Source of the DNA: Oscheius dolichura
Taxonomy: Eukaryota; Nematoda; Chromadorea; Rhabditida; Rhabditidae
Length of the DNA: 64,000 nucleotides
Direction of reading: 5' to 3'
Assembly (NCBI GenBank): GCA_932521035.1
Contig: OW051497.1
Location: 12,524,001-12,588,000, forward strand
Both the position numbers and the translations under genes were made by a program. Below are positions 1 to 13,780 of this stretch, piece by piece. How positions within the stretch are numbered: the first letter of the stretch is position 1; each line of letters opens with the position of its first letter. Under the pieces are notes generated by a model, which was not told where the DNA came from, made no database searches, and worked only from the letters and a program-made list of their open reading frames with translations.

Positions 1-516
1 GGTATCCTTCGGCCCGAGGAGGTAGAATTTCCATAATCTGAAATATCACTGTGTATTTTCTGGTTATACTTGGTGCAATATGATCACACCCTGGTGTTGC
101 GTATCTGCGAATGTCCCCGTTAATCTATCCTATTAGTGTGTGACCTCAAATATCCTCCCAGCGGATGATGTTCAGAGACTAGGCACCTCCTTTTAGAGGA
201 TATGTGACGAAAACACTCTCCAAAACGGGATAATCCTCTTCCGGTGGGGGTTGTAGCAAAAATAAGCAGTCGTTCTCACGAACTCATTAACAAAAGAAAA
301 GGAGTCACCAAAAATCGAGGACATCGGATTGTTATTCTTTTGCGTGGGGTCTTTTCAGAATTTAGAATTTGGAAGGATCGCAACACTTATTCCTATTGGA
401 ATTTTTAACAAGTTTAGATGAAATCTTGTTAAATTAACAAGATTGGGATCAAATAATCATTGTTATGAGGTTTTTGGTTGTGGAACGGTTGATTAATAGG
501 TGGAAATAGTTATTAC

Positions 517-3500
517 CTGTCGGATCATGAGTTCATCAAGGATCTGGGAGGAGGAAGCACCTTCGGGGATGGGGAGCTCCAATTGGTCAAGATCATCCAG
601 GGACAATCGTCTGCACATCTCGGAGACTGTGACCAGTTCCCATTCTCTGTTGAGCAAAGAGGATCCGAACAGAGGAGCCGACTTCTCGTCGCCTGAAAAA
701 TCAAATTATATTGGGTCATAGTACAGCTATAATTCCTTCCTCCTCTAGAGTGATTCTTGTAACTCCCCCTACCCCTAAAAAGCCTTAATTTTCGCCCAAC
801 CCTGCACGACATGCTTCCGCTTAGGAGCAGTGGTCGTCTCATTCTCTTCCAGTGAAGCACATAATGGGACCTTGATAGGCCATAAAAGGGAGAAACACCC
901 TCGAAAAGAGTTCCAAAATGGAAGGGTGACCCTGCTCAAGACATGCACAAGACAACCGGGTCAAGAGTACGAACCATTGCGGAATATGTCTATCTCCTGA
1001 TCGATGACTTCTCCGATGGTTGAGACCATCTGGCTCAAACGACGCTGGCTCATTTTTCTCGCTTTGGCTAGAGGAACAGAAAGACGTCGGACAGAAGCGC
1101 CGAACTGCTTCAACCCATCGTCAGAGGAGGCCTGACTGACAGTCGAAGCCAAGGAAGTGGTGGAAGTTTGAACTTTGTTGATTAAACCGGCTAGCATCTT
1201 CTGCTAAACGGGATGTAAACGAATCCAGATGGCGAGAAGTGTGAGAGTCGTGTCGAAGAAGGAATCGGCACAATGCCCACAGAAGGAGGAGGCGTGGCCT
1301 GGTCCCTGCATAAAAACATGCCATGGGAAATGCTCTAAACGCGCTAGGAGTAACTTCATTACGGAGTTGATACGCGTCGAGATGAACGTTATTCTTTGAA
1401 CATGTTTTTACAATAAGGATAACGGTAAATGTATCAGTAAGCAATAAACGCGATTTTTGGAAAACAGCGCTCCTTTTGTATTCCAAGTTTTGTTTGAATC
1501 ATCTATTCAAAAAGTGCCTGTATCATTTTCGCAATTATCATTGGAATAAGGCCAAAGATGCAAACTAGCTAAGTAGAAGAAGTATCTTCGAGCAAAGGTC
1601 ACTACGCGGAATCGCTAAGAAGAAGAAACATCTCAGGCTACTGCTCAGGCAAATCTGTATATTGCCGTGTGTTAAAGAGGGAGGGGGAGGGAATTTTGAA
1701 CGCAATTAACCCGGAGGCGTAGCAATTGCAATTAAAGATAGGGGCGGAAATCGGTATTCCGTTTTTTCACTCACCCGGAATAATGAATTGCTGGTTAGGA
1801 TTGAGGGACTGCGATCGCATCCTTTGTACCTGCTGCTTCTTTTTCTGCAGCCTGTTTTGCACTTTCATGAAGGGACGCTGGAAAAGCCTGGCTACGTCCA
1901 CTGTAGGAGTAGCAGGGGTTTTCGCTACTGGCGTCTCCAGTACATCGTAGAGCTCCTTCTTGTTGTTGTTCAACGGCTGCCCCCATCCTAGATCTTCCAG
2001 CGACTGACGGGCTGGTGTTCCGAGACCCGAGTCACTGGAGGACGGTGAAGGAGAACCAGTACTGTTCGCTCTCGAGGAGGCGGCTGACAGATTTCTTGGT
2101 GTTGCTGCATAAAACTGCTTGTGCATATCCTCTAATGGGTCCGAATTAGAGGTGGGAGAGTCCTCTCTAACTGAATTCCTTCTTTGTTCCTCAGTGTCCC
2201 GCATCAGCTGCTTAACGTCGTAGGAAGTAAGATAATTCGGGACACTGAGTCTCGGCTGTGCATTGCGGGAAGGAAGAGACTTTACTGTTGAACTGCGCGG
2301 TCGTGTTTGTGTTAAGTTCTCAGTTGAAGTGCCTGAGCCCATTGTTCTGGAATTTCTCGGTGAGGAAAGAACGGTAGAAGGAATTAAGAGAGAGAGAGAG
2401 AGAGTAGGAAGTGCTATTCTAAGGAAAAAACTTAATTGCAAGGTGACAAGTAACCTTAGCATTTTTGACATGAGAAGGAAGTCAGAGTCAGGCCTCAAGG
2501 GTACAGAAAGAACAGACCAGTGACGACAGGAACCGGGAGGGGGTGAATTTATGTAGAAGTATCTTATCTTAATCGGGGGGGGGGGTCAAAGGCTTAACCA
2601 TAAGTGAGGGAATTAAACCCCCTCATGACAAGATAAGGACCTTTTTAAAACAAAACAGTACAGTTGAGTGAAGTGTGGCCGGATATTATATAGAGGTAGC
2701 CCGCCCACTTTAAATTAACATGCTAAGCTCCGTAGAAAGGCACACCCGCCACTATCGAAGTACCATGACAAAGGGCGGCAATGATCAGGTGAGGATAAAC
2801 CAGAGGGGGGATTTATGATAGATCAGATAACCAAACAATGAAATCCCTTATTGTTTTTACTGGAAAACGCAGACATATTTCCCTTAATAAATAGTAAATA
2901 ATAAAATCATAGATCAGTGCAAATATTAAAATTGACTGGAGGTCGTCTATCACTGATTCAATGGGACTTGACCTATAGTGACCATCGAACAGAATATGCA
3001 AAACAGGGAAAAGGGAAAGTTGGTATAGTTTCCGGGCAACTTGGGAGGGTTTGGACTATGGGGAAGATATGTTATCAGCCCCCGGCCGCAAACAAGAATA
3101 ACGAATTGGGTACTCCCAATAAAGGGTCAATGAAATAATTGAGGTCTCTTATCAAAGAGGAGGGTGAAAATATAACCTAATTTTAGATATTGTTGATTAC
3201 GATTTCGTCTGCAAGAAAGGAGAGCACTGTATCACCTGAGAGCACTGCCCACTACGTAGAGGGCGTCTTTCAAAGTTTTGCGGAAGTAAATCTGTTTGTT
3301 TTTGTGCTTTCTAAGTTCAGTAAGACGAGTCGGAACATGACTTATGGTGCCAAGAGGTAGAAAGTTCCTAAGAACGCCCAAGGAAAGGGTAGTTTGTGAC
3401 CTCTGCGTCATGAAAAATGTGTGTACCACATAAGGGAGCGACGTTTGTCAAAATAAGTACCCACTGCCCGATAATGGCGTTTTAATGAAGTAGGATAAAA

Positions 3501-6500
3501 AAGAAAGGCGGCATTCTTATTGAACGCCCAGACAACGGTGTCACAGGTCACGGCGCTCGCTTTTTTGGTTTCTTTAAAAGAATGGCTGCCGTTGTACCAA
3601 ACGTACTTGACCGAAATCAGACAGCATTCATAGCTGATGCATTGTTCTCGCGGTTTCCCGACGGAAGGAAGAACACAAGAGGCCTCCAGGAATGAGAACA
3701 AACAACAACTGGACACTGGATGTGGCAGAGGGGACACAGTGGAATGGGAAGCGTTTCCACTGTGACCAGAACAAATAGAAGATAGTAATGTTTTCAAAGG
3801 GTTTAGACACCGCTTATGAAAGATTGAAAAATACTGACCAGGGAGATAAGGGTCAGCTTGTATACTGTTCTGCGTGAACCCCTAAATGCGCAAAAAAACG
3901 TTAGTGTAATGTCGTAAAATTGTTTAGGAAGACAAATGCTATTCTTTTCACATCTGTTTCTTTAAAATAAACAGGATTTTCTATGGGGACAACTGTTCTT
4001 AACTTTCCTTTTTATCTTAGCCTGCGGCAAAGAACAATAGACAAAAAAAAGAGGGTTAAAAAGCAAAGTCCTTATCAGGGGGTCGCTAATGCGGGAGGGG
4101 TTCAGCTAGGCAATAAACAGATCATTTAAGGTACTGTCGCAAAGTTGAGAAAGGCGCCGGCGCAAAGTATATGGTCTATAAACTGACCAAACCGAAAAAA
4201 TACCGACTGGGTGCATACAGTTTTTTTAATTGTTTTGTCACCGCGAACAGTTAAGGATAACAAGGAGTTCACGGGAAATTTTGTCACATGTTGATCAACT
4301 GATGAAAATGTCTTCTATGATAGGGCGGGGTGAAAATGTGGAAAAGACGTCTCTGCTCTGTGACTAAATGTTTGCGTAACTTTTGATGCAAATATCGTAA
4401 ATGTAGCTATCACAGTTCAATGGCCGGTAAGGTAAAGAATTAATGGAACAATTGGATTTGCGAATGTCTGGGAAAAGAGTGTCCATAACGATGCAATTTG
4501 ATTAGATAAGCCGTCGTTCAGAGCTTCATAGCTGAATCGTATGCTTGCCCATGGTCACGTTTCAAATAGCCGCGCGGTAAAGGAAAATTTGGATCTGGGA
4601 GGATTGGCCGAACCGGCCTTGAGAGGGGGAGTCTGCACCTCTAAAAGTCCTTGGCTGGAAATGAGCGAAAAGTGATTCATCATAAATAGACCTAATAGGC
4701 GAGCTTATCAAATATGACGAGTACAGGGTCGAAAAGTATGAGTTGTCTGGGAAACCTACGTAGTGATAAGGAAACACAAAACATACAATGTTTCTGCCTT
4801 GCGAAATATGGCGGCTTCGAAACAAAAAGGAGATACAGTGTGACGCGCCACATTAGATTTTTAGAGGTCTGAGATTACGAAAGAGATTTGCAGAAACCCC
4901 CTTTGCAGGAGAAGAATATTAAGAAGAGAATGATTTGTACTAAACAGTGCATTGTTCTCGTAGATTCTAGATTGGCCCCCATTATCCGAGGGAAAGCCGG
5001 TTTCGGATAGGGGCAGGCGCGCATTAAACCATATGGCAAGGGGGCATAGGCTACGTGAGGGTGGTTGGAAGGATTAGACTGAAGAGGAATGTTTCTGCGG
5101 AGGAGGGAACACTATTTAAATGACTTGATAAGCCAATACAGTGTGTAAAGACAGTCAAGAAGTCCCTCATTTTGAAATTAGGCTGGCATAGTAATACAGT
5201 AACAAGCCTCCTCGTTTTGAAATTCCTGGAGTGGAGCAGGTTCTTAGGGTGAAAACAACCTCCGAAGAGGCCTTGAGTAGAGAACGGCGGGGCGACACTC
5301 CACTTATTCCTCTCCTCTCTTCAAAAACACCTGCGAGGTCATCGGTCTTCCTCTGGTTAAAGATCCGGGCATCCAGCAAAGAAGAGATAGAGGTTGAATG
5401 CGTTTAACGCGTTTGTTGGAGATGAAATAATGGCCAATGTGACCGTGTTGTTTTGTATACAGGACTATTTCCAGAAGAATGAGCCAGTTAGTCCCAATTT
5501 TGACCAGTAACTCGCAGTGTAATCATCGCCCACCCGTCAGAGTCGATAGGTGAGAAAAAATGAACTAACCGGTCAGACTCTGGTCCGCTGTAGAATCCAG
5601 TATTATGAAGCCACGATCGTGGGAAACTGTATCAACGGGCTGTGAACTCTGTGAATCGTCAGCTGTTGCCTCCTGAAAAAGGATCATATTAAACTACTCT
5701 TTAAGAAAATAAACCTTTCTCTTGATAATTTTCAACTGGGATTTTAATTTGCGGAGCAAAGTTGCATAGCGCATGGCGATAAAGTGACGGTAAAGTGGCA
5801 ACAGAGGTCAGAAAGTTTTCCTTTTTCACGAGATTACCGTCTTTCTTAAGCGCCTTTTTCCTAAGCTCCGTTATGTGACCCTTTTGATAAAATGGCCAAA
5901 AGGATGTAAATAATGGTGGAGAACATTGACACCGTTCTAAGTTTGGCCTTTTTCACACCACATATCCAACAACAGCTGTCGGATTAACCATAGTATGGTC
6001 CTGATCTGGATAGACCAAACGCTCAAAACACTAATGCACTATTGGATTCGAATGCAAAGAAATGGAGATACCTACCAGTCCGTATTTTTCCGGGGACCAC
6101 TGCAGCAGGAAATGGTAGATGTTGTCGGCTTTGTTACGGGGAACGGCAAACCTGGAGACATTATTCATGTGCATAGAAGATATTGTTACCAGAATTCCCT
6201 CTTCAGTTTATTCCCAAAGGCGACATCCTCGTCGTACGAACTAACAGATGTACTGGCTGCTGGAGATGATCCTTAAAATGTGCTACTTGGTTAATAATTA
6301 GAAGCAGGTAAGTGGGAAAATACAGGAAATTAGCCAAATTGAGGCCATTTGTTTATGGGGGGTCAAAATCAATACGACGTCGACGATGCAGTGGAGCTCA
6401 TTTTGCGTGTAGGCAAGGGGACAAATAAGCATTTGAAGGGGGAAAAGTGCCCCACCAAGTGTCAATTTAGTAGGGTTAATCTAGTCGTCAACTTACGTTT

Positions 6501-9500
6501 GGGTTTCCTCTTCCTGGTTAGCCTCACAGCCATGTAATACGGTAGAACGGGGGAAGAGTCCTCCGTGCCAGACTGTGTCCGTCCCATCATCTGGTCCACA
6601 GGCATGAAGAGATCCGGCATTTCTTCGCTGGAAGTAGCGCAAGCGAACCTGGAATGAGGGAAACTGTATCAGACAAAATAAAGACCCCACATTCCATTAC
6701 GGCTCTTTGCATCATCCCTAGCTTGTTGGGTTTTCTGTTTCAATCCTTCTAAGGTGGCGAGGGATTGCTCCCTCTTCATCTGGCTAGCACTTCTCTGCTC
6801 CTGAAAATTGGTGTAATTGGTAAGTGGATTTGAAACTATTTTTAACACCAACCGTCATGATCAAAAGATGCGGATCTCGGGGTGACTCTGTTGACTCGCC
6901 AAAATTGAGGCAGCGTTTAGAGAGGGACCAATGTGACAGTTATCACGGTCAATTTACTGTACTAACTACGGTGCCCTCGTTGGTGTTTAGAACTTTGATC
7001 CACTCCCTCAGATATCAACCCTCAAGTTGTGTGCGTGACGGCTCTTTTTAAGTTTTTCCGGATCAAACCAATTTTAGGCTCACTTACTTCATGAATCAAG
7101 TTGTAGGTCCGTTTACGCCTCCTGAATGGCTTACGGAAGATCATTTTGCCAGAACTAAAATGGCAATTGGGCTATAAAACACATGATCCGCATGAACTGA
7201 AGCGGCCGAAGAGACAAAGAGAATGGATAGAGTGAAAGTAAAATTAAATTGAGAAAAAAGACTGCGCCGTGTTCCAGAAACGAGATATCTGATTAGGGCA
7301 ATGGCTAAAAAAAGTGGAGAGCACCTCCAACTATACGTGGTAGACAGAGCGGGAGGGGATGAGTAAGCGACACTGTGAAAGGAGAGAAATTACACAGCTG
7401 TCTACTCCAGTTTGCGAGGTATAAGCCCAATCCGATTGACCCAAACGCGTTTTAGCCATTGTAGGAAGCGGACTACGTCAAGGACATTGAGGACTGTAGA
7501 ACCCAGTGCGTTTTATATTAGATTTTAACAGATCTTCCCAATAAAATGAAGGATTTACCTCAATTACGAACATCTCTTGTACCCCGTTGATGCCGTCGTT
7601 AACTAGATTTGTTCCTATGTCGACAACTTTCCCCGGAACAGAAGCGACTGCATCGGCGGCGGCTTTCGCCTGATTAGCAGCTGCTTTTCCAGCTTCGCCT
7701 ACTACTTTGACACTAGTTTCAATACCTGTTTGAAGTGAATCTGAAAAGATACTGTTTAATATCCATAAAAGGATTTAATTACCAGCCGCACTTTTTGTAT
7801 GGGTAACTACACCATGAGCAACTGTTTTAGTACCCTGTACTGCGGTTTGAGCAACGCGTTCAGCTCCCTGAGTGACTGAAGAATGTACAGATTTGGCTCT
7901 CTCACTGAAAAACGCCACTTAGATTAAAAAATAAGTTAATTAAGTACCTGAGAGTGCGACCTAGTTTTCCAAAAGACCGTCTAGCGGCATTTGGAGAAAA
8001 GCGGGATATGCCTTGAGCAGGTGGAGCATCAAGCTCAGAAAAGGATCGAGGCCTTTCGTCAGCCGATGCGGTGGATGATGGACTTCGACTCCTAACGATT
8101 TGTGACCGGGAGGTGGCTACAAAAATATAGATCTTCTGATAATTGTCATTCTCACGTTTAGCATCAGTGAGATCGCTGACGGCTCTCTTCCTTTCGCCGT
8201 CTTCCGGAGAGTCGGTTTCATTTCCACTACGTGCTTCCTCTGTTATTGATGGAAGTTGGAGATCGCTTCCCAGCTTTGTGCTCGGAGAATGTGATTCCAG
8301 CTGCAAATGCAGAAGTATATCCTGCCATGCATTAGACTCACAGTATCATCGAAAGACGTCTCCAGGTCTTCCCCTTCGACAGCATCACAACTGAAGGACA
8401 CCTTTTCCTGAACAGGATCCTCAGGAACAGGCTCGGCCTTCTTTGCCGGATTTTTCGCGTACGGGTCAAAGATTTCCCTCTTTTTGTCGTCGCGATCTCC
8501 AGTTAATCCCGTGATCTCCTTATAAACACAAACAGCTACTATCTCATCCAAACTGAATAATTCCCTTTTTAATAAAATAGAAAATATATTTACTTGGCAA
8601 CCATTCCGTAAAGATCTTGCCCCTTTTCTTTCACCAGAGGGTGATGGACATCTGGATCGAACATAAGACAATTGGGAGTGACTAGTAGTGTTCCAGAAAC
8701 GGTACCGTCCGACTCCGTCAGTTGTTTCACCTAATTTACAAATGTAAAAAAACCGAAGGGAAGCACACCTTGACTTTAAGAAACCGTTGTAAGCAATCGG
8801 AGTCGTTTTCATCTAAGGACCCCATTGGCACACTTCCGGCTCGGGCCACAGCCACCCGTTGTGCTGGAACTGCTCCTCCTGGGCCTTTTCTTATCCCGTC
8901 AGCTAAAATAATTAATTAAAAATAAATAAATAAATGAAAGGCTGTATTCCGGACAATAAGAACTACCTGAGTGATGGTTGCTGGTCGACTGGTGTACCTT
9001 AGCTGGACCCTGGCTGGCCTGTTCAAACACATCGTCCGAAGAAGGCACCGGTACGACTATCTTTTGTCCCGGAAAGACCTGAAATACGAAATATTGTGGG
9101 TAAATATTAAAATGGCAATGAATGAACAGAAGAGTTCAAGACAAAGTAACTAACCATACGCGAGCTCATCCGGTTCAGCTTCATCAGCTCCCCCACCGTG
9201 CAATCATGTTGTGCTGCGATACGTTCTAACGTATCTGACCCGTTTACTGTGTATTCCATCTGAAAAACAAATAGTTTGCTACTGTTAATCTTCCTCCGTA
9301 AGCAGGGTACACGTCTTTTTCCCGAATGACAAGTTCAACTGTAAATACAGTGCAATAACTGCAGAAAAAGGGCACTGCATAGTTCAAAAATATTTAAAGG
9401 AATCGAAAACTGTTAATAGCTGTGGAAACCAACCATAAATCATTTGCACAGGTGATCATTAATAGCAAAACAGTCCGCGATTGTTACATTGTATAGCGCG

Positions 9501-12337
9501 TCGCTGAATAAATAAATATACGCAGCAATTACCAACAGTAACCCAAAATTTGCTCCGAAAATTAACTTGTTCAACTATCCATAAAAACTTATATTAGTTT
9601 CCTATTTTCAGAGATTTATAATATTTTGGCGGGTAAGGTTTTAGAAAGTAGGAAGCAGCTATAGAGAAGAGAGAAGCATTCAGTTTAGAGAATGGGGGTA
9701 AACCAAATAAGGACGGTCTATTGATTGCCCCGTACAGATACGAAAAAGTGGCACAGTCTCGGCAATTGTCCCACTTGGTTTTTATCGCGGCTCAGTGTGT
9801 GTATTCCTGTCTTTTCATGGAAATCGTTGCTCATGGTTCCTTGAAGAACCACTGCAGGAAAATCGGAGAAAAGTATCCTGTTGTTCCGAACATGAGAAGA
9901 GACGACATTTTTTTCTATTTAGGATAGACTTGGTCGGTGTGCAATGTGATTTTGGGAATGGAACCTCCCTTGCTGATTGACTCAATTCAGCTGTTTTTGC
10001 TATTCCGAAAAATGAGAATAGGCGGGAGGCGGTCACTTCGACTCCTCCAAAAGGCACAATGCCTGATAACGAGGAAGTCCAGGATGACACTTATGAACAA
10101 GAGATTGCCGAATTAGTTTTGACGGGTGCCGCATGGAGGGTCGATACATTCCCCGAGAATGCAACTTGTTTTTGAAAGGGCCACAATGCAGGAGGGGGCT
10201 GCGCACATGACTTTCTACGCCTCAAGGTTCTACGGCTGTCAGAAGAAAGTATTTCCGAAGAAAAGCGGGCTAAGCTGGGCCGACTACGCCTTCAGTTCTT
10301 TCTATGCTCTAGATGTTTTTATGCCACACGAAATTGACGTTTCAATTGTGGAAGAAATTTTATACCCTTTGACTACAACCAAAAATACGGCGTCTTCAGA
10401 GACTGGTTGGTCATCAGGCTGCTGAGATCGAATAAAAGATCTATTTAAAGAGTGGAGGGTGTGGAAATGAAAATACAGGAATGGGTTACAAATGACACTG
10501 TTTTTGACCATCTTTCAGGTGACGAGAATGAGAAATCGATAATCTTGTAAGGAGTGTCCTAAGCCATCGAAATTTCTGGAAAAGGATGGAACAACCATCC
10601 GGCACTTCTCTGTATATGCCATCCGGAAGATGTGTTTATACTTGCACCTAAAGAGCACTTGCACTTCACAAGGTCTATAATAGTTTTTATCCAAAAACGG
10701 TTACGAAAAAAAAACGGGATTGTCATCCCGATCGGGAGGGATAAATGCATGACGGAGCAATCAATCGATTCAGCCGTGGAATGATCAAAACTCGACGTAT
10801 AAACATCATCTCCGTATCGTATTCCCCCTTTTGGAAACAGTAGTTTTCCCTCCTCGTCTGAGTGAATTCAAATATAATAGTCCGGTTGAACTCGAGAATG
10901 TCAAGGACCGAGTGGGATAATCTACCATTAGTAATGTCTAAACATCACCCTTGGGAATAATTGCGGCATCACATTAGACGAGGGGTTGAGTCATATCCCT
11001 AAAGTCGCCACGTGGGACCACCCAGATGGAATAAAAAATGAAAGTGGCGACACACTGATGCCTTAGACGACGCGAATCAATGCGAAAGCCCCCTGGAAGA
11101 ACATCGCTTTGAAATAACCCAGTGAGGAAAAGAGGCAAGAATCATAAAAACCTCTTTCCCCTGAAGCTTCGTCCTAGAATGGGGCCGATTTCTTTTTATT
11201 TACTTGCCGCGGGAACCCTTTTATCTTCGGCAATTCTACTCCATTTTCGCCTGACTTTAAAAGTCAGCTTCAAGCTCTTCGCTTCCTTGTTAGCTCGCCT
11301 ATCTTCATTAGAAAGGGCACTTGATTTCCCTAGAATATTAGGGTCAGCTGACACCTGCCTCCCGAAGTGACACATCTTCCTTTGAGGGCTTATTGTCTTG
11401 GCGATCTTTCGCATGAATTCATTAGTCAGCGACCGCCGGAGGTCATCTCGGTTAGAATAGAGGCATTCAAAAAGGGTTTATGCTTTTTTGCAGCCCGTTT
11501 AAGAAATTCATTAAATCATAAAACTCTTATAAACACAATTGAATGTTAGAGTTCTACCAATTGTACCACCTGAGGTGAAAATCATACCTTTATTTGTGGA
11601 GGGGAAATCATTATTAAAGGGAAGGTCAGTATCCAAGGATAGCAGGTAAACTGCCCCCAGTATCCAGGACATTTAACGACGTAATGAACGATGGAGAGAC
11701 TTTAACCGACCCCCTCCGAATTCGCCATTTTAACTATTTTCCTCGAAAGTGTTTCCCACTGTCCCCCTAAATCTCATCCCTGGGGCAATGCAAATTAAAA
11801 GAAACTCGGAGCAGCCAAATCCAACTCGCCCCTCTTAAAAAGGAGAATGTAGTCTTCTTACCCAGCTTTCCGGGCGCCTTTTACGTCATTCAATTAGAAT
11901 TTCTGACGCCAATGGCCTTTCGTGTAGGAAATCTTCCCATCAAGTAATAGATGAAGGTATACATTAGCGTGCCATCAGGTGGCCATCGGTGGGAGTCAAA
12001 ACTTTGCATAAATCGGATTACACCGGGTGGATTTTAGTAGAATAAACGTTCCGACCAGAATAAGCTTACAACTGTCACGTACGGAAAGTTATGTAAAACC
12101 AGTTCCCGGGGGCTATAAAGGTTCCCTACAGTAGTCCCAGACATTAGCGGAAGAAGATTCCCTCTCAATATCGTTATCGGCATTGCCCCCATCTATCCTC
12201 TTACCTACCTGGAACGCCGGAAGGGCGGGTGCTGAATGAATTTCCGTCGGAGGCTCGGAGGTCGACGATCGGAATCGGCTTGGTGATAGACTGCGGAGAC
12301 TGCCAAAGCGGAAGCGGCTGATTGTATCCGTCAGCAT
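517..12337 (-). CDS. lmd-3: OXR1/NCOA7-like oxidation-resistance protein (LysM + GRAM-like; TLDc off the left edge), C-terminally partial
   Basis: Minus-strand multi-exon gene. The exon 9155-9259 begins MEYTVNGSDTLERIA and joins 8967-9078 (VFPGQKIVVP) in phase: a typical LysM repeat. Next come 8769-8902, 8594-8730 and 8342-8552, giving a GRAM-like core (LMFDPDVHHPLV, YGMV). 8156-8300, 7948-8116, 7783-7904 and 7559-7740 add a serine-rich then an alanine-rich amphipathic stretch. About 6691-6800, 6497-6648, 6190-6271 and 6076-6151 give FAVPRNKAD and LQWSPEKYG, the OXR1 signature after GRAM. 5570-5672, 1775-2342, 975-1200 and 517-692 follow; the last (EWELVTVSEMCRRLS) matches the region just before TLDc. 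Phases agree at nearly every junction. The 6691 donor, the exons between 5569 and 2343, and the link 1775 to 1200 are uncertain. OXR1-family proteins protect against oxidative stress, and TLDc binds V-ATPase; that is family knowledge. No TLDc exon is present in 1-516. Confidence 0.85.
1775..2342 (-). promoter_or_regulatory. lmd-3: Internal exon of the OXR1-like gene that may also serve as a first exon
   Basis: A 568-nt coding exon beginning MGSGTSTENL after the acceptor AAATTCCAG and ending in donor GTGAGT at 1774. It is serine/threonine-rich (SPSPSSSDSGLGTP) and basic at its end. The ATG lies four bases after the acceptor, with glycine at position 2, so a short isoform starting here (and perhaps N-myristoylated) is possible. 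It can equally be an internal exon entered in phase 2; the candidate exon 4559-4654 leaves exactly that phase. Confidence 0.5.
2347..5569 (-). other. Intronic sequence of the OXR1-like gene with two candidate small exons
   Basis: Mostly non-coding AT-rich sequence. Two candidates fit splice signals: 5260-5330 (acceptor CCTCGCAG, weak donor GTTGTT, 71 nt) and 4559-4654 (acceptor CATTTCCAG, donor GTGACC, 96 nt). Neither is secure. A (GA)n run lies at 2390-2402 and a poly-G tract at about 2575-2585. Confidence 0.35.
9260..12208 (-). other. Long intron of the OXR1-like gene
   Basis: 2.95 kb between alternative first exon A and the LysM exon, against 35-45 nt for most introns here. Apart from plus-strand fragments around 10,060-10,500 that look like a decayed coding sequence, I see nothing recognisable. 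Confidence 0.5.
12209..12337 (-). promoter_or_regulatory. lmd-3: Alternative first coding exon A of the OXR1-like gene
   Basis: A splice acceptor (ACTATCACAG) is followed two bases later by an ATG at 12337, then 43 codons (MLTDTISRFRFGSLR to LPAFQ), then donor GTAGGTAAG. The exon ends in phase 0 and the LysM exon at 9259 begins in phase 0, so the two join directly across a 2.95-kb intron. The acceptor in front of the ATG suggests trans-splicing or a non-coding leader exon. OXR1 genes in other animals use several promoters, so an alternative start is expected for the family. Confidence 0.6.
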
Positions 12338-13549
12338 CTCTGTGATAGTCCAATGAGAAACAATTAATGGATCAGAGCGAAGAGAAGAAGAGTGCGGAGG
12401 GTTCAACCTGAACCAGGTAGGGTCGAGTGACCAGTTTATCGGGAAACATGTAAATCGGGAGAAGACGATGAGCCGACACGAGGGGGCTGGGTGCATCACA
12501 TGGAATAAGACTGCCTTTTGTTGCAGTGGTCTTCGCTCCGAATGCGTACTGCGGTGTTAGGAGGAAAATTTGGTTTGGAACGGAGAAAGCCCTCTGGGAG
12601 AACAGCCGGTAAAAGGTTGGAAGAACAGAATATGCCGAGGGGAGGCAGCTGGAGAGAAGACCAGGTAAAGATTAATGAATTGCCTCCTCTGGGTGTCTCT
12701 TAGAGATTATATACTAGCTATTCTATTCGCCGTATACAAGGTACACTATGGTTTTTATCTAAAATGATAAATTATAAATCTGACATACAAAATTGATGTT
12801 TACTACGCCAAAATCACGAAAGCAAAATGTGTTTTTCCCTACCACTAAGGCTATCATGCACGGCCACCCACGATATTTTGCAGAACTTCCGGAATAGAGC
12901 AAATTGGTGGGAGGCAATCCTCGTCGTTGATTCAAAACTTCCCTAGTAGGGGATTGAGAAAACAGTGACAGAGAATGAGAAGATTGGCGGAGATTGAGAT
13001 CTGGGGGTGTTCTCTCCGGGGAAGCCCTGAGCGACATGTTGTCCCCCACACACAAGAAAGTTAAGCCCACGATCGGGTAAGAACAAAGAAGAAAAAAGAA
13101 CACGACACACTGGTATAGAGATCTCTGGCACAGGAAGAGCTTTGATGAGAGGATAATGGTGATTGCGGGATGCTGAAAAGGCGCTGGGGCGGAGTTATTC
13201 GTGGAAAGTCAGAGGAGAAGGAGAGTTAGAGAGTTCACTTTTATGTGGCCAGTCATGTGAGACCGCGTAGAGGGTCACATTTTTACTAGTAGGACAAGAA
13301 GACGACGACATGCGAGCAGTCATCGCCATCTCTGATTATATCTATATCTCGCTGTTTTTGTCTTGAAATGTTTTTAGAAAAGTCTAAAGGGGATCCGGGA
13401 TGGCACTATGTAAAATACACTTCACACACCTCCCAATCTTCAGAAGAAACTAATCAAAGGAGCTGATGGATACAGGAAATGAAAACCAAGGCAAAAAGAT
13501 GATTGTCGGAAATATCACACTATATCCAGCCGTTTTCCTGTGTACTTAC

Positions 13550-13780
13550 CAGCTTTTTCGTGGAAAACAATCTGCTCGTTGATGTCTTTTTAGAAAAACT
13601 GGCTCTTTTCCCTATCTCAATTGTAATGCGAGAGCTTTGAGGTGGTCTAGAAATTGGAGAAGAGATGAAATCCTCGCGTTGAACGAGGGCAAACCAACTA
13701 CCGGAGTAGAATTGGTCAGAATGCGGCTCAAAAATGTTTGGCAAGAAAAGTGCAAAGAAAAGACGTAAAAAGGTGCACAT
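13550..13780 (-). promoter_or_regulatory. lmd-3: Alternative first coding exon B of the OXR1-like gene
   Basis: An open frame from an ATG at 13780 runs 77 codons, ends in STKKL and meets a strong donor (GTAAGTAC) at 13549 in phase 0. That is the same phase as the LysM exon at 9259, so it could replace exon A. It cannot splice into exon A, because that acceptor would throw the frame into a stop. The first ~20 residues are hydrophobic. Whether the true start is this ATG is uncertain. Confidence 0.45.

Noticed and set aside
1..516. TLDc exon of the OXR1-like gene
   Set aside because: Minus-strand frames here show none of the TLDc motifs; the domain must lie outside the window.
5995..6276. Plus-strand 93-codon frame
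   Set aside because: It is antisense to two phase-checked OXR1-like exons (6076-6151 and 6190-6271).
12518..12703. Plus-strand 61-codon frame near the alternative first exons
   Set aside because: No acceptor/donor pairing and no motif.
12850..13030. Minus-strand Ser/Pro-rich frame (SLRASPERTPPDLN) as a further first exon of the OXR1-like gene
   Set aside because: Composition is suggestive, but I found no donor giving the phase needed to join the LysM exon.
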